In this document: piece after piece, positions 19,740-31,427 of the stretch
How the letters are laid out: every line of letters starts with the position of its first letter
Position numbering within the stretch: the stretch's first letter is position 1
Source: Prorocentrum cordatum
Lineage: Eukaryota; Sar; Dinophyceae; Prorocentrales; Prorocentraceae
Length of the DNA: 64,000 nucleotides
Direction of reading: 5' to 3'
Assembly: GCA_963575745.1 (NCBI GenBank)
Contig: CAUYUJ010018727.1
Span: 633,393 to 697,392, forward strand
Made by a program: the position numbers and the translations under genes
Notes under the pieces: model-generated
Told to the model about the DNA's origin: nothing
Database searches by the model: none
The model's input: the letters and a program-made list of their open reading frames with translations, nothing else

Positions 19740-19970
19740 CAAACATCAGATTGGCGGCAAAGTGCAAACAGCTGCGCGAAGCGCTCGAAGAGCGCACGAA
19801 GTGAAACAAACATCGAAAAGAGCAAAAACAACAATCAACAACGCGAAAAGTGCGAACAGCGAGGCGCGCGAGAGGCCGAAGAGCGCGAAGTGTTCGAAGG
19901 GTGCGCGAAAAGTACAAAAGAGCGCGAAGCAACGCAAAGCGCGAAAGCGTGCAAAGTTTAAACTACAAGG
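19740..19970. repeat. Degenerate GCGAA purine-rich repeat
   Basis: Recurring GCGAAAAGTGC and AGAGCGCGAAG units give Lys/Ala-rich open frames of low complexity. Confidence 0.6.
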
Positions 19971-20027
19971 CGCCGTCGAGGGAGAAATATCATAATATCG
20001 AAACATATCTGAAACTATCAAGTCAAA

Positions 20028-21005
20028 GTAGTATAACAAATCGCAAGACCAGCCCATCCAGAAACGATGCCCAGGGGAGTTGTCCTGATCAGGGATGTGG
20101 AGGAGCATGCAGTGAAGTAAAAGGCTTGGGAAGCAGTTATACCCTAAGAGGAAAGGAGGAGGAGGAGGAGGAGGAGGAGGAGGAGGAGGAGGGGTCGGGG
20201 GACCGATCTTGAGAGGATGTGGTTTGTATCTTCCCGTCTCGACAGAATTTCTCGAAGATCAGTTCAGATCTCCCAGCCGCCTCCAAGGTCACCCGTTCGC
20301 CCCCGCATTTTCGGCCCGTATTTAGCCACCATCGCTGGTCACCTTCGCACGAACGCCTATTCAGCGTGTGCCTCCAAAGCCCTTGAATCCTCGCCGCGCA
20401 CCCCTGTGATCCTGTCGCACTGCGCCTGGATCGAGGCTGACGACACGTTTCAACAAAACCATGGCAACACATGTCCTGGCGATGTACCCAGCCCGTGCGC
20501 AACGCGTGGCCATAATAGCTTGGTCGATTTCTGAGGGGATGAGACCGTGGCAAGAAGGTATATTCTAGCCGCTTCGCGTATCACCACCAGGCGGTCGGTT
20601 GTCGACAGTGACGGCTGGATTCGCCAAGTATCTGGTTCTGTGCCCCAGACAGCCTGATTGACCCGCCCTCTGGAGCCGTCCTTTGGGCCGCAGATCAAAA
20701 AGTATCACCACCAGCTGCGGGTGCGGGCCTTGTCCGCCGACTCTGGCGGCTAGGTTTGCAAGTTCGCCCCGTACCGTGACCCAGGCGCCGCTTCCGCTCC
20801 TTGTTTGTTGCCTCGGAGCCGCCGAAAAAAAGTATCACCACCAGCGCCTTGCTCGGCGCGCGCGACGGCAAGTAGGTTGCTCGTAGCCCGAGCCAACTCT
20901 GCTGACGCTGCCAGCGCCTTCGCCTGCGGCCGCGACAACAGAGTAGTATCACCACCAGCCCATCCAGAAACGATGTCCAGGCGAGTTGAGGTGATCAGGG
21001 ACGCG
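20028..21005. repeat. Direct repeat pair CCAGCCCATCCAGAAACGAT and AGTATCACCACCAG units
   Basis: About 70 bases starting at 20028 recur at 20942 with few changes. Between them AGTATCACCACCAG also occurs at about 20699 and 20831. A (GGA)n run at 20150-20195 lies inside the interval. Confidence 0.65.
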
Positions 21006-21114
21006 CGGGAGCAATGAGGTGGACGAGCGAATCGTGCGAAAGAGGTAGGAGGAGAAGGAGGAGGCTGGATGGATGGATGAGGGAGTGGGGAGAAGGAAGA
21101 TGAATCTGATGATG

Positions 21115-21180
21115 CGGAGGAGGAGGAGGAGGAAGAGAAGGAGTAGGAGGAGTAAGGAGGAGCAGGAGGAGGAGGGCAAG
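21115..21180. repeat. (GGA)n microsatellite
   Basis: GGA array with GTA and AGA interruptions. Confidence 0.8.
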
Positions 21181-21189
21181 CAAAAGGGC

Positions 21190-21455
21190 CAGAGGTCTCT
21201 AGGATGCCTCTTGGAGCCTCTTGGGATATATATTGGGCGCGTCTTGGTGGCCTCTTGGGACGTCTTGGGGGTCTCTTGGCGGTCTTGGGGGGCTCTTGGG
21301 CGACTTGGGTGTCTTGGGGGGGGCCTCTTGGGGCCGCTTGCGGTCCTCTTGGGGCCCCTTGGGGGCCTCTTGAAGCCTTTTGAGGCCATCTTGGGGTCAT
21401 CTTGGGGCCTCTTGGGGCCTCCTGGGCGCCTCTCGGGGCCATCTTGGAGGACATC
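21190..21455. repeat. Decayed GGCCTCTTGGGG minisatellite
   Basis: About twenty degenerate units of GGCCTCTTGGGG. Related blocks occur at 26395-26475, 27600-27700, 30385-30530 and 32030-32390, so this is a dispersed minisatellite family. Confidence 0.7.
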
Positions 21456-21875
21456 GATCAAAGAAGGGGAAGGTCGCAATTCGCGTTGCCCCCCCCCCAA
21501 GAGGCCAAAATGGGGTTAAAACCTTAGTAGCACCAACGATTTGGGCTTCCTCGCCGAGGCCGTTTTGGACGCTCCAACGACCTGGGACCGCACCCCTCTA
21601 GGTCCAGAGGAGGGGGTAAGGGGGAGGGGTAAACCCCTCCCCGAAGGGAAAGAGGGAGGGGTTAAAGAGGTAACGCTCTAAACCACCTACGCCTAAAGGG
21701 CTGGTGGGATTTTCTGCGAGCGTTTCTTTGGAGGCTCGCGAGCTGCGCAACCTGCAGGACACCGATCAATGGACAAGAGTTTCATGAATGTACCCAAGCC
21801 CCACGCTCGACGGGGAACAGGGCGGCAACTAGTGGGAGATGGCAGATGGAGAGCCGACAAGTCAGCGGGGCAGTA
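21456..21875. other. No gene recognised
   Basis: Includes an inverted GGAGGGGTAAACCCCTCC at 21631-21652. Otherwise unremarkable. Confidence 0.4.
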
Positions 21876-21879
21876 GAAG

Positions 21880-22760
21880 GCGACCTACGACAGTGGCGAC
21901 CGTTTCGCAGATCGTAGCCCTCCGGGGATGGCGAGGTCTTATCTGAGTCTGCGTATGGCGTCTTTGTGCTGACCCCCCCCCCAGCAGCCCTCGAAAGTAG
22001 CAAGAGTTTGGCAGGTCGCACCCCCAAGGGATGGGGAGGTCTAGTCTAAGTCCGGGTAGGACGTCGCTAGGCTGGACCCCCCAGCAGCCTTCCAAAGTGG
22101 CGGCAGTTTCGCAGATCGCAGCCCCCCAGGGATGGGGAGGTCTAGTCGGTCCTACGTAGGACGTCACTATGCTAGACCCCCCAGCAGCCCTCGAAAGTGG
22201 CGACAGTTTCGCAGATCGCAGCCCCCCTCTAGGGTTGGCCAGGTTGAGTCTAAGTCCGCATCTGGCGTCACTGTTTCCCCCCCCCCCCAGCAGCCCCAGA
22301 CAGCGGCGACCGTCTCGCAGGTCGCAGACCCCCAGGGACGGCTAGGTCTAATCTGAGTGTGGATATGGCGTCACTGTGCTGCCCACCCCCCCGCAGCCCT
22401 CAAAAGTGGCGACAGTTTGGCAGATCGCAGCCTCCCAGGGATGGCGAGGTCTGATCTGGGCCTGTGTATGGCGACACCGCGCCTCCCCTCCAGCAGGCCT
22501 CGAACGTGGCGACAGTTTCGCAGATCGCAGCCCCCTAGGGATGGCGAGGTCTGATCCGGGTCTAGGTATGGCGTCACTGCGCTGGACCCCCAGCTGCCCT
22601 CGACAGCGGCGACAGTTTCGCACATCACAGACCCCTCAGAGATGGCGAGTTTTTATCTGAATCGTGGTATGACGACACTGTGATGGCCCCCCGGCAGCCC
22701 TCGAAAGTGGCGACAGATTCGCAGATCGCAGTCCCCCAGGGGCGGCGAGGTCGTAGGCAA
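21880..22760. repeat. Nine-copy tandem repeat of about 100 bp
   Basis: GCAGATCGCAG-type landmarks fall at 21907, 22011, 22111, 22211, 22317, 22420, 22520, 22620 and 22721 (period 100-106). Each unit carries CAGCAGCCCTCGAAAGTGGC, GACAGTTTCGCAG and GGGATGGCGAGGTCT. Stops occur in all frames of the array. Confidence 0.9.
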
Positions 22761-22779
22761 GCGCGAGAGAGGTACGAGA

Positions 22780-22966
22780 CAAGGAGAGAGAGAGAGAGAG
22801 AGAAAAAGAGAGAGCGAGAGAGCGAGAGAAAGAAGAGAGGGAGCGAGAGAGAGAGAGAGAGGGAAGGAGGGGGAGGTGGAGGAGGAGGAGGAATAGGAGG
22901 AGGAAGGAGAGAGAGAGAGAGAGAGAGAAACAAAAAAATGAGAGAACAAACAAAACATTATATGAC

Positions 22967-22999
<33 letters not shown>

Positions 23000-23115
23000 C
23001 AACAAAAAACTGAGGGGAGGAGGAACAGGAGAGATGAGGAGGAGGAGGACGAGACGGAGGAGGAGGAGGAGGAGGAGGAGGAGGAGGAGGAGGGAGGCGG
23101 GAAGGAGGAGGAGGG
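22780..23115. repeat. (GA)n and (GGA)n purine array
   Basis: GA-rich then GGA-rich purine tract, punctuated by short AACAAAAAA segments. Confidence 0.9.
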
Positions 23116-23346
23116 ACGCGACCACATGGTTGTTTTCAAAACGAGAACCCCACACCGGAGGGTTGTGGACAAATGCCCTCGAGGATGGGAGGGTGGAAGA
23201 GATGGGGGGGGACGAGGGATGGGGAGGGGGGCGGGGACGAGGGAGGGTGGACATGATGAAGGGAGGGGGAGGGACGAGGGAGGGAGGACGAGGGAGAGAG
23301 GACGGGAGGGAGGGGGAAGAGGGAGGAGGAAGAGGGAGGGCGGGGG

Positions 23347-23412
23347 GACGTCCAGAACATGAACGTGCTCCTCCGCGCCGCGGGCACTGGCGCGTTCCAC
23401 GCTGGCGTGGAG
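23347..23412 (+). CDS. PPPDE peptidase-like gene, exon 2
   Basis: Frame reads DVQNMNVLLRAAGTGAFHAGVE. GTGAFHAGVE is the PPPDE motif carrying the catalytic histidine. The exon ends GAG followed by GCCCCG, a GC-type donor in phase 0. It joins in frame to exon 3 at 28413, which starts VFGQEWSFG directly after a CAG acceptor. Its own acceptor may lie in the G-rich stretch just upstream, or be the CAG at 23353-23355. Confidence 0.55.
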
Positions 23413-24375
23413 GCCCCGCGCTGCGCCCGCCACGCGCGAGCCTCCTGGGGCTGCGCCCGTGCCGAGGACGTACATCGTCGGGGCTGCCCGGGTCGTCTCG
23501 AGCGGCCGCCAGAGGCCCGAGTGGTGACCCGAATTGGCCATAGACGGGCCAACGGCGATGCAGGCAACGGCGATGTAGGTTTCGGTATTGTGGGAAGGCG
23601 TTGCTCGCGCTGTGCTACACTTCGCTGTGTCGTGCTCGCTCGATCCATTCGCAGATAGGGAAGTGTGGTTCGTGATCTCCTACATGTTGGTTTCCAACAT
23701 CACCGTTAAGCAACATCGCTGTTAGCCCAGCCTTGGATTGGGGCCCAAGAGACGGGGGTCAATGCAAATGGGGGTCCGTTGGAGCGCAGGATCTTGCAGG
23801 ATGCTGCAGTGCCAGGGCTGCATTGGCCCCGGCTTGGGCGCAGGATCCAGCAGGATTTTGCAAGGCCTGAGTCTGGCTGGGCCCGGGTCAGTAGATCCCC
23901 GACCGGATCGGGCGTTGCGCGATGATCGGGGATCAATAGGCAATAGGGGGCGAGGACAGGTGCACCTTTCGTGCCCTGACGGGGCCCCCATGGGTCCCAA
24001 AAGGGGCACGAAAGATTCACCTTTCTTCACCCCGCCCCCATCTATCGCCCCCCGGTGAAGCAACGCCCAGCCGAAAGCCGAGAGGTTTTCTGCCAGAGTG
24101 GCCTTTTAGGCGCTCGGCTTTCGCGGGTCGCGGACACCATCGGAACGGGTCGGAAAGAGATGAGGACGAAGGCCAACCGCAGTTCCTGTTTGTTTTTGAA
24201 CCGGCTTCCTTGTCGTCGTCGCCGCGGACGTTGTCCGTTTGAGACGACAATTCGCATGCCCCAGAGAGGCAACTGTTGTTTTTGGAAGACATGTGCTCGT
24301 GGGCACCGTATCATTTTCCTCCAAACAGTACTTGCATTTCGGCGGGCTTACTGCTCTTCTCAGGAACGGGGCCTG
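23413..24375. other. Intronic sequence, no gene recognised
   Basis: Includes an imperfect hairpin at 23957-24026 (GGTGCACCTTTCGTGCCC against GGGGCACGAAAGATTCACC). No coding domain. Confidence 0.45.
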
Positions 24376-24379
24376 TCTT

Positions 24380-24560
24380 TCGGTCTGACGGCTAGGTTGT
24401 GGCCGGCGCCGCCCTTTCGCCGCCTCGTCACCGCCCGTAACTTGGCATGTTTGTCGGTCTGGCGGCTATGTTGTCGCCTTCGCCGTCTCGTCGCCGCCCG
24501 TCGTCAGGGCCTCTCTGCCGGTCTGGCGGCTATGTTCTGGCCGTCGCCGCCACGTGCCGA
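24380..24560. repeat. Three-copy GC-rich tandem repeat of 64-74 bp
   Basis: CGGTCTGGCGGCTATGTTGT-like blocks start at 24381, 24455 and 24519, each followed by GCCGCC-rich sequence. Confidence 0.6.
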
Positions 24561-24569
24561 CCTAGATTG

Positions 24570-25015
24570 CACATCACAGAATGCACCGCAACGGTTGCAC
24601 CAAGAAGATTGCACTGCATATATTGCACCGCATAGACGGGTCGGTTTGACCACTCGGATCGCACAACATATATTGCACCACATGGCTTGCACCACGTAGA
24701 TGGCACCACACACATAGCACAACATAGATTGCACCACATAGATTGCAACACTCAGACTGCACCAACTCGCTTGCACAACATACTTCGAACCTCCTAGAAC
24801 GCACCACATGGATTGCAAAACTGATATTGCACCGCATAGGGTGCACAACATAGATTGCCCCCGATAGATCGTACCACATAGACTGCACCACATGGCTTGC
24901 ACCACATCGATTGCACCACTTGGGATGGACCAGGTAGCTTGCACACCGTAGATTGAACCGCATGTCTTGCACCTATGGATTGAACCACCTCGACTGCACT
25001 GCATATATTGCTGGA
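24570..25015. repeat. 14-bp tandem repeat, about 30 units
   Basis: Unit ATTGCACCACATAG with many point changes, strict 14-base step. The minus-strand frame rich in MWC and AIYVVQ is a translation of this repeat, not a gene. Confidence 0.85.
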
Positions 25016-25319
25016 AGCACACTGTTCGGGGCCCATGCTGGCTAACAGGTTCGTGCGTACCCATGCCTGGCACGCCAACACAACGTAGGATGTTGCTGCC
25101 GAATCGCGTGCAACGATCGGAAAGCCGCGCACCAGAGTTCATCTTTGCGAGAAATACACGACGCGGGGCGTTGGCGTTTTCCAATGTCAAAATGCAACTC
25201 CCGATGAGAGACCTGTCCCCAGGAGGGGGGCGAGATTTCTGGAGGGTGGGGCGCGTTGCAAATGAAGCACGACGTCGGGGTTCTAGGCTCGGAGGCCGAT
25301 GTTCACGGCAGGTTCGCAC

Positions 25320-25510
25320 CGCGCCGAGTTGGCGGCGACGCCGTCGCGCGCGTTCAAGGTTGAATGCCGCCGGTGGTTCGGAGTCCGCCGATATCGAGTG
25401 ATATGCGCTATCGGAGAGCCGTGATCGTTGAAGGTTGAACGATCCACGGGGTGTCAGAAGCCAGCGCCGACATTGTCAGGACACGAACCTGCTGTGTCCA
25501 TATCCTTCCA
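25320..25510. repeat. Dispersed repeat family E, copy 1
   Basis: Shared order GGTTGAATGCCGCCGGTGG, ATATGCGCTATCGGAGAGCC, GATCCACGGGGTGTCAGA. Other copies are at 28185 and 49110. Confidence 0.7.
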
Positions 25511-25809
25511 CGCAGGCGTGAGTACCGCAAGACAGGTGGGACACGAAACGCGAGAAGGGTGTGCCAAAGTGGGTGCGGTGCGACCATGCGGGCGCTGCCA
25601 GTGGAACGTTCGGTGGAGCTCCCCATGGGGCCACCAAACGTGTGGGGGTGTGCCGTAGTCGACATGCGGAGGACAGAGGCGCGGATGGGAGGAGAGGGAG
25701 GGCGTGGCGAGGGAGGAGGAGAGGAGGCGGAGGAGAAGGAGGACGCGGGCCGATGTCTCTTCAAAGCGAGGACCCAACACCACAGGATGGTTTGAGCATA
25801 TTGTTGTTA

Positions 25810-25855
25810 CCTATGTAAATATACATATATATATATGTATATATACATGTGTGCG
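25810..25855. repeat. (TA)n microsatellite
   Basis: Alternating TA/CA run. Confidence 0.8.
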
Positions 25856-26054
25856 AGGGCCGTGGCCACCGTCGCCCCCCACCGCCAGGCCATGCTGGCA
25901 GATCTGGGCAGATGCTCGGGCACGCTGGCGTGGCCTGGGCGGTACTCCGGCCCGAGGCTGAGCCCCTGCCAGGATGCAATTCGGAGTTAGGTTGTGTAAG
26001 TTGTGGAGTGTGCGCAAAGTGGTGAAGGCCATGCGGCGGATTTCCCGAGCGGCA

Positions 26055-26310
26055 GTGGGGCGGCAACGGACGTCGACGCGGCGAAACCTCGGCGGGCACC
26101 CCAAGTGGGCGGCAATGAGGCGGCCGCAGGCGGCGACGCGGCGAAACCTCGGCGGACCCCCAAGTGGGCGGCAATGAGGCCGCCACGAGGCGGCCACGGG
26201 TGGCCACGAGGCGAAGCTTCGGCGGGCTTCCCAAGTGGGCGGCCACGAGGCGGCCACGAGGCGGCCACTGGCGGCGACGCGCCGAAACCTCGGCGGACCC
26301 ATCAAATCCC
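26055..26310. repeat. GC-rich tandem repeat, four units of 60-70 bp
   Basis: GGCGAAACCTCGGCGG landmarks at 26080, 26140, 26210 and 26280. Differences in unit length come from extra GGCGGCCACGA decamers. Confidence 0.8.
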
Positions 26311-26399
26311 TTAGCGACACCAGTAAGAATCCCAAGTGCAAGCACTGTTGTAGGAAATAAGCCATACGGAAATCAATGATCGGCCTCCCAGAGCTTTCT

Positions 26400-28180
26400 T
26401 GGGGGTCCTCTTGGGGCCTTCCAGGGGCCTCGTGGGACGTCTTGAGGCCGTCTTGAGGCTCTCTGGCCTTGGGAAAAGTCACGCGAGAAGCCCCAGGAGG
26501 TCTGGCAGTTTAGGTCTTGCGCCCCTTAGCGAGCACGTAGAGTATTCAACAATGAGAACGGACCTGAGTGCATTCTATTCAGTGTCTAGCGGCATGGAGG
26601 AGTATTGCTCTTGATGGGGGATCGCGTTCTCGCTTAGGGGTTGGTCACAGTTACATGCTGAGGCGGCTATCGTCGCTTTTTTGGAGTGGGTGTCCGCGTT
26701 GTTTGGAGGGGGTCCAGCAATTTCTTCCTGCACATGTTCTCCCCCGAAAATAAGCGCGACCATGGTTGGCCAGGAGGGTTGGTTGAGGTTGGTCAGCAGG
26801 CTGTTTCTGGGTGGTTCTCTAATGTTCGATGGTTCCTATATCATATAGTAGTGCGGCTATGTGGCTGTGTGCCTTTCAATAGTTTGGTTAAGGTTGCGGG
26901 GCCGTCTTGGACGCAAGTGCTCTACCGAGCTGTCTCGAAGGGGGCCGGTAGAATTATCGTGGGGCAATCCGTACGGGTTTGGGCGCCGTTATGAGGCCCT
27001 CTCGGGCCGTCAAAGGTTGATTTAGGAGGACATGGGGGCCTCATTGGATCATTTCGAGGCTTTCTAATGCGTCCAGGGGGGAATCGCAAACCGAATAAAT
27101 TTGAAAGTGCGACGCGTTGAACGCATGTAGTATGTTTCTCAGCGCTCCTGGGCTTGGTCCTCGTTTTGGAAACATCGAGCATGTGATGCTCCTCATCTCC
27201 CGCCCCTCCCCCTACTCTGGATATCGCTGCCTCTTAGGAGCATCGCTTTTGCCGATGATATTCAACTCGTGTCCTCGTTTGATCCTCGTTCTTGTTGACG
27301 CTGTCCTTGCCTGGCGCACACCTGTCGCCACGTTGGCGCGCCACTGGGACGTCCAGTGGAGTGGCGGCCCCCGCGGACCAAATGGGACCCGTGGAAGCGC
27401 ACATCCGTATAACACGACAGCAATGTGTTATCGATGTTGGCCCAGCGGTTGTTCCTAGGACAGGAAGACCACCCATCCAGGTGGTCGGGCAACGTTCCCT
27501 TGATTGTGACCCCTTGAGGTCCCCCGTTGATTCTGCTAATTGTGCCAGGTGTGCTGGGTACGTCCCTGGGCTGGTGCTCTTTGGGCGCACGCCTTGCTGA
27601 AAGACTCCTTGGGGGCCTCTCGGGTGCCATTTGGGGAAATTGTGGTGCCCCTTCGCCGTCTTGGTCAGCCTGGTCTTGGGGTACCTTGCGGCCGTTTCGG
27701 GGCGGTCGCGGTCGTGGACTGCTTGGAGGGTTGGGAGAGCGCCAGCTGAAGGACAAATGTACGGGCGGTTTTTGGTCGCATCGGTCGCAGGGAGGGAAGA
27801 TCACAGAAAGCCAAGCAGGCAGTTGACCCGCCTTCGAACACGCCCGTAGGCACGGTCGATGACAGCGTGCCGACAGTTGACAGTGTGTCGATTGCATGGT
27901 CGTTGAATAGATGGTTGTGTATACCGTTTGTGCCGCAGCGTCCTGAGTGTTTTGGGCGCGCGGTGAGTGCAAGCTCAGGCGGGCTGTAAGTGGCGGTGGG
28001 TCTTCGAAGTAGGTGTGTTCTTCAGGGCCAGCGCCCGGGCATATCATGTTTCTTCCCACGCCCTCGTCATTCCAGTCTCGCGTCTGTCACTGATGATATC
28101 CAAGTCCTGTGGGGTCAGGGGGTGTCCGTAGTTTGCAACCCTTCCCTTAGCGTTTCATCCATGCATGGCAAGCTCACGCC
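26400..28180. other. Intronic sequence, no gene recognised
   Basis: Contains CTTGGGG minisatellite relics (26395-26475, 27600-27700). No domain found in either strand. Confidence 0.4.
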
Positions 28181-28184
28181 GCGC

Positions 28185-28370
28185 CGACGCGGCGACGAGC
28201 CCGGCGAAGGCGGTCAAGGCTGAACGTCGCCGGTGGCCCAGAGTCGGCCGACATCGAACGATCCGCGCTATCGGAAAGCCTCGGTCGTGCAAGGCGTAGC
28301 GATCCACGCGGTGTCAGAGACGGCCGCCGGCGTCATCACAACGCGAACCAGCCGTGCCCAGTCCTTCCGA
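28185..28370. repeat. Dispersed repeat family E, copy 2
   Basis: Collinear with 25320-25510 and ends about 40 bases before the exon 3 acceptor of the PPPDE gene. Confidence 0.7.
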
Positions 28371-28412
28371 ACCCAACGACCTACCAACACACCTGTCAAA
28401 ACCAATCCGCAG

Positions 28413-28504
28413 GTGTTCGGCCAGGAGTGGAGCTTCGGGTACCGCGAAAGCAGCAGGACTGCCAAACTGCTTGAGGGCGCCCGCGAAGGCAGTGGAGTAG
28501 GAAT
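28413..28504 (+). CDS. PPPDE peptidase-like gene, exon 3
   Basis: After the acceptor CCGCAG the frame reads VFGQEWSFGYRESS...EGSGVG. V-x-G-x-EWS(F/Y)G is the PPPDE core motif that directly follows the catalytic histidine strand in family members, and GSGVG matches the following GTGV turn. The 3' end could be the GT donor at 28497 (GTAGGA) or a GC donor at 28505. The latter leaves two bases that pair in frame with exon 4. The residues between EWSFG and GSGVG are longer than usual. Confidence 0.6.
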
Positions 28505-28514
28505 GCATGCACGT

Positions 28515-28535
28515 GTGTATATATATATATATCAC
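28515..28535. repeat. (TA)n microsatellite next to exon 3
   Basis: Short TA run just inside the intron. Confidence 0.8.
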
Positions 28536-28549
28536 AGATGGTTGTGACC

Positions 28550-28720
28550 TGAATGAGTATGATGGTGACGAGACTAAACGAGGTGAAACTCAAACTGGTG
28601 GTGAAGTTGATGGTGGTGGTGGATGCGATGGCGATGATAATGCTGACGATGATGACGAGGATGATATCGATAATGATGATGACGACATCGGTGATGCTGG
28701 TGTTGATGATGAGTACGAAT
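28550..28720. repeat. GAT/GAC trinucleotide low complexity
   Basis: Gives an Asp/Gly-rich frame; treated as microsatellite. Confidence 0.55.
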
Positions 28721-28809
28721 GTGAATATGGATCTAAAGATGTATATCTGGGGGGCATTGGTAAGGTTCACAATGATCTTGATAAAGGGCATGAGAAGGTA
28801 TGTTGAAGG

Positions 28810-29740
28810 AGATTGTGAATCCATGTACGTATGCATATTTGTATATGTATGTAAACTTACACAGCCATGTATAAACATACACATCGTCATGTATGTCTAC
28901 ATGTATACGCACACACACATCCGAAATGCCTCAAACCACTCTCCCATCCTCCCCTCACCATCGGCTCCTGCTGGAGCGCGTCCTTGCCAAAATGCCGAGG
29001 TGGATCCGGTCTCCGCGACGAGGGCCGCACTTTAGAGGCACAGGAGGTGCGAGAAGCCTCGCGAGGGGAGGATGGTGTGTGGGTGGGGTGGGTAACACGT
29101 AAAGACACTTGTTTAGATCAGCGGCGCAGCGGGTCCTCAGGCGCGGGCAGCAGATGGAAGTGCTCATTGCGATCGAGCATCGTCGAAAGCGCAGTGAAAG
29201 AAACGTCAATCCTTGACGTGCAGGGATGGGTAGTGGGTGGGAAGGACTGTAACCAAGCGAGCGTGCGGCGGCCAGAAAACGGAGGAGCACGTCCGAAAGA
29301 GAGAGCTCGACTCAGGGTGAACTGAAACGCGAGCAGTCTGGGGCTAACTTCCACTGAGCCATCGAGACAGCAATGACAGACAGCGGAAGGAGCCCGTGAG
29401 GCTGCCGGACCCGCGGACCGGTGGGGTGACGCGAAGCGGCCGAGAGGAAGAAGGGGAAGGAGGGACCAACAACAGCGCGGAGCTCGCGCTGCATGAGGAG
29501 CGAGCTAAACAAACAAAGCAGCATGCAGGAGGACAGACGGTCGACTGCGCCCCTGTAGTGGCACCGGTGAGCGAAGAAACGGTCTCACAGCCACCTCCGC
29601 CATCGCGGACAAGAAGGAGGGAGAAAGCGAAGAGGGCAGCGCCGCTGGGCGAGGCGCCGAGCGGCCGAGGCGAGGCACGGTAGCGATCGGCCGGGACAGC
29701 AGAGCGAAACCGTAGGACTATCAGACGCGGCAGATGCCCG
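28810..29740. other. Intronic sequence, no gene recognised
   Basis: CA/TA-rich start, then GC-rich sequence with no recognised domain. Confidence 0.4.
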
Positions 29741-29755
29741 CAGGTGGGCAGGTAC

Positions 29756-29920
29756 TCACCACCCACCAAGCCACCCCAACCCAACCCGAAGACTCAGAAT
29801 GACCCTCGATTTCCAGTGGGGGGGGGGGATCGGGAAACATCGAAAGAACACATGTGGAGAACCCTTACCCCCCCCCAACCCGAAATTCGGGTCTTCGGGT
29901 TGGGTTGGGGTGGTCTGGTA
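29756..29920. mobile_element. MITE-N1, copy 3
   Basis: Same inverted CCACCCCAACCCAACCCGAA arms. GGTGGGCAGGTAC occurs immediately left (29743-29755) and right (29921-29933). The right end therefore looks shorter than in other copies, and the flanking duplication is longer (13 bp). Confidence 0.8.
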
Positions 29921-30384
29921 GGTGGGCAGGTACAGCCGACCAGGAAGCACGTCCGCGAGAGCAAGCAGCAACGCGCGAGAGACGCGCAGCTGCTCGGCCG
30001 GCAGCGCGGCGGTGCCGCCACAGGCGAAGAGTCAGCCTGCGGCGCTTTGCCATCTGGAACGGCCCTAGGGAGAGTCACACGCAAATACACACACACACAC
30101 ATTATTGCTCACGCATGTTTATATATCTAGCGGCGTCAGGCCCACCACCCCGCCACCGTGCATGGGCTGGGGGACCAGAAGCCCTGTCGCATATTTTCCG
30201 GGCTTTCTAGCAATGGCTTCCATGGGGGTCGTGAAATGCGTCCTTCGTGGGTGCGTCAGTGGTAGCAAGGCAGCACTTGTGGAGTACTACTTGTGGCGTG
30301 ATGTCAGTAGGCAGTTCCACGCAAGTGCAACTTGGAGCCGCATCTTGTTCTTATTGATGTGATATCCAAACGTACCATGCGGAA

Positions 30385-30670
30385 GCTGTTTGGGCCGTCT
30401 TGGGGCTGTCGTTCGGGCTTCTTAGGGGTTATGTTGGGCTGTGTCGGGGCCCTGTTCGACAGTTTCTTGGGTAATCCCGGAGGGGTCTTGGGAGGCCCGC
30501 CAAATTCGAGGGTTTCTCCGAAAAGCTTAGGCGACCCGTCCTCCTCCTCTTCCTCCTCCTCCTCATCCTCCTCCTGCTCCCTCCTCCTCCCTCCTCCCTC
30601 CTCCCTCCTCCTCCTTCTCCTCCATCTCCTCCCCCTCCTCCACCTCCTCCTCCTCCTCCTCCTCCTACTC
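30385..30670. repeat. CTTGGGG minisatellite relic and (TCC)n array
   Basis: GTCTTGGGGCTGTC-like units up to 30530, then a TCC array at 30536-30665. Confidence 0.7.
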
Positions 30671-31425
30671 GGGTCGCCTACGGCCACGGGGGAAACCGCG
30701 CACCCCAAAGGCTTCAAACATGCAGATTCTAGGCTGTCATTACAACAAGAGGGTGAATAGCACGAGGGCTCCGCCAGGATTGCGCTTCCGATTTGCGTAG
30801 TCGAAGGATTTTGAGATGCGGGAGGGAACGGTGAGTTCGAACCTGCGCGAGTGGCAGCGCGAAGGTGATGTTTCGCATAGCGGAAAGATCGATTGTCCTG
30901 GCGCATGTTCCGCATTTCGTTCGCTGATATTGGTTTTGGAATGTGTAGTCGCCTGGGCCAGACAGCTTTGACTCAAGCAGCACTCAACATCCCAAATGGC
31001 ACGCGCGCGCCTGAGCGGAGCTTGAGTCGCCGTTTTCGGCGATTTGCCCGGCCGCTGGATTGCCCGCGGGTTCTGCACCTGGTGCGTGGATTAAAGCGAC
31101 TGGCAACAAGCCTCAAAATCGTGCGCAAGTTCCGGAAAGAATGGCAGTGCTGAGGAGCACGGATGTCTACATGGTGTTGGCCATTCCAGCATTTAGACTA
31201 CAACGCCACGTCGTTTGACTTCCAACCGATGTTCACAAGCGAAGAGGGTGATCATGTGGCATGCATGGTTTTTCCCCACGTCCAGAATGGTGTTGTTGCT
31301 TTCCCCGCACACCCCCCGCGCAGGATTGCCTGCACTCACGTACGTACGCACTCATCATCGCCACCATCATCATCAGTTATCAGCAACATCGTGCCCATCA
31401 ACAACGCCACGGCTACCGCCGCGCA
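30671..31425. other. Intronic sequence, no gene recognised
   Basis: Lower-complexity mixture with no domain. Confidence 0.4.
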
Positions 31426-31427
31426 AA

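Noticed and set aside
21880-22760. Possible CRISPR array
   Set aside because: Units of about 100 bp without short identical repeats or unique spacers, in an evidently eukaryotic context.
22636-23543. 300-residue Ser/Leu-rich minus-strand frame and its Arg/Glu-rich plus-strand counterpart
   Set aside because: They follow the (GA)n and (GGA)n tract. Only the short PPPDE segment at 23347-23412 is supported.
24504-25319. 271-residue minus-strand frame rich in MWC and AIYVVQ
   Set aside because: It is a translation of a 14-bp tandem repeat; the periodicity explains all its apparent motifs.
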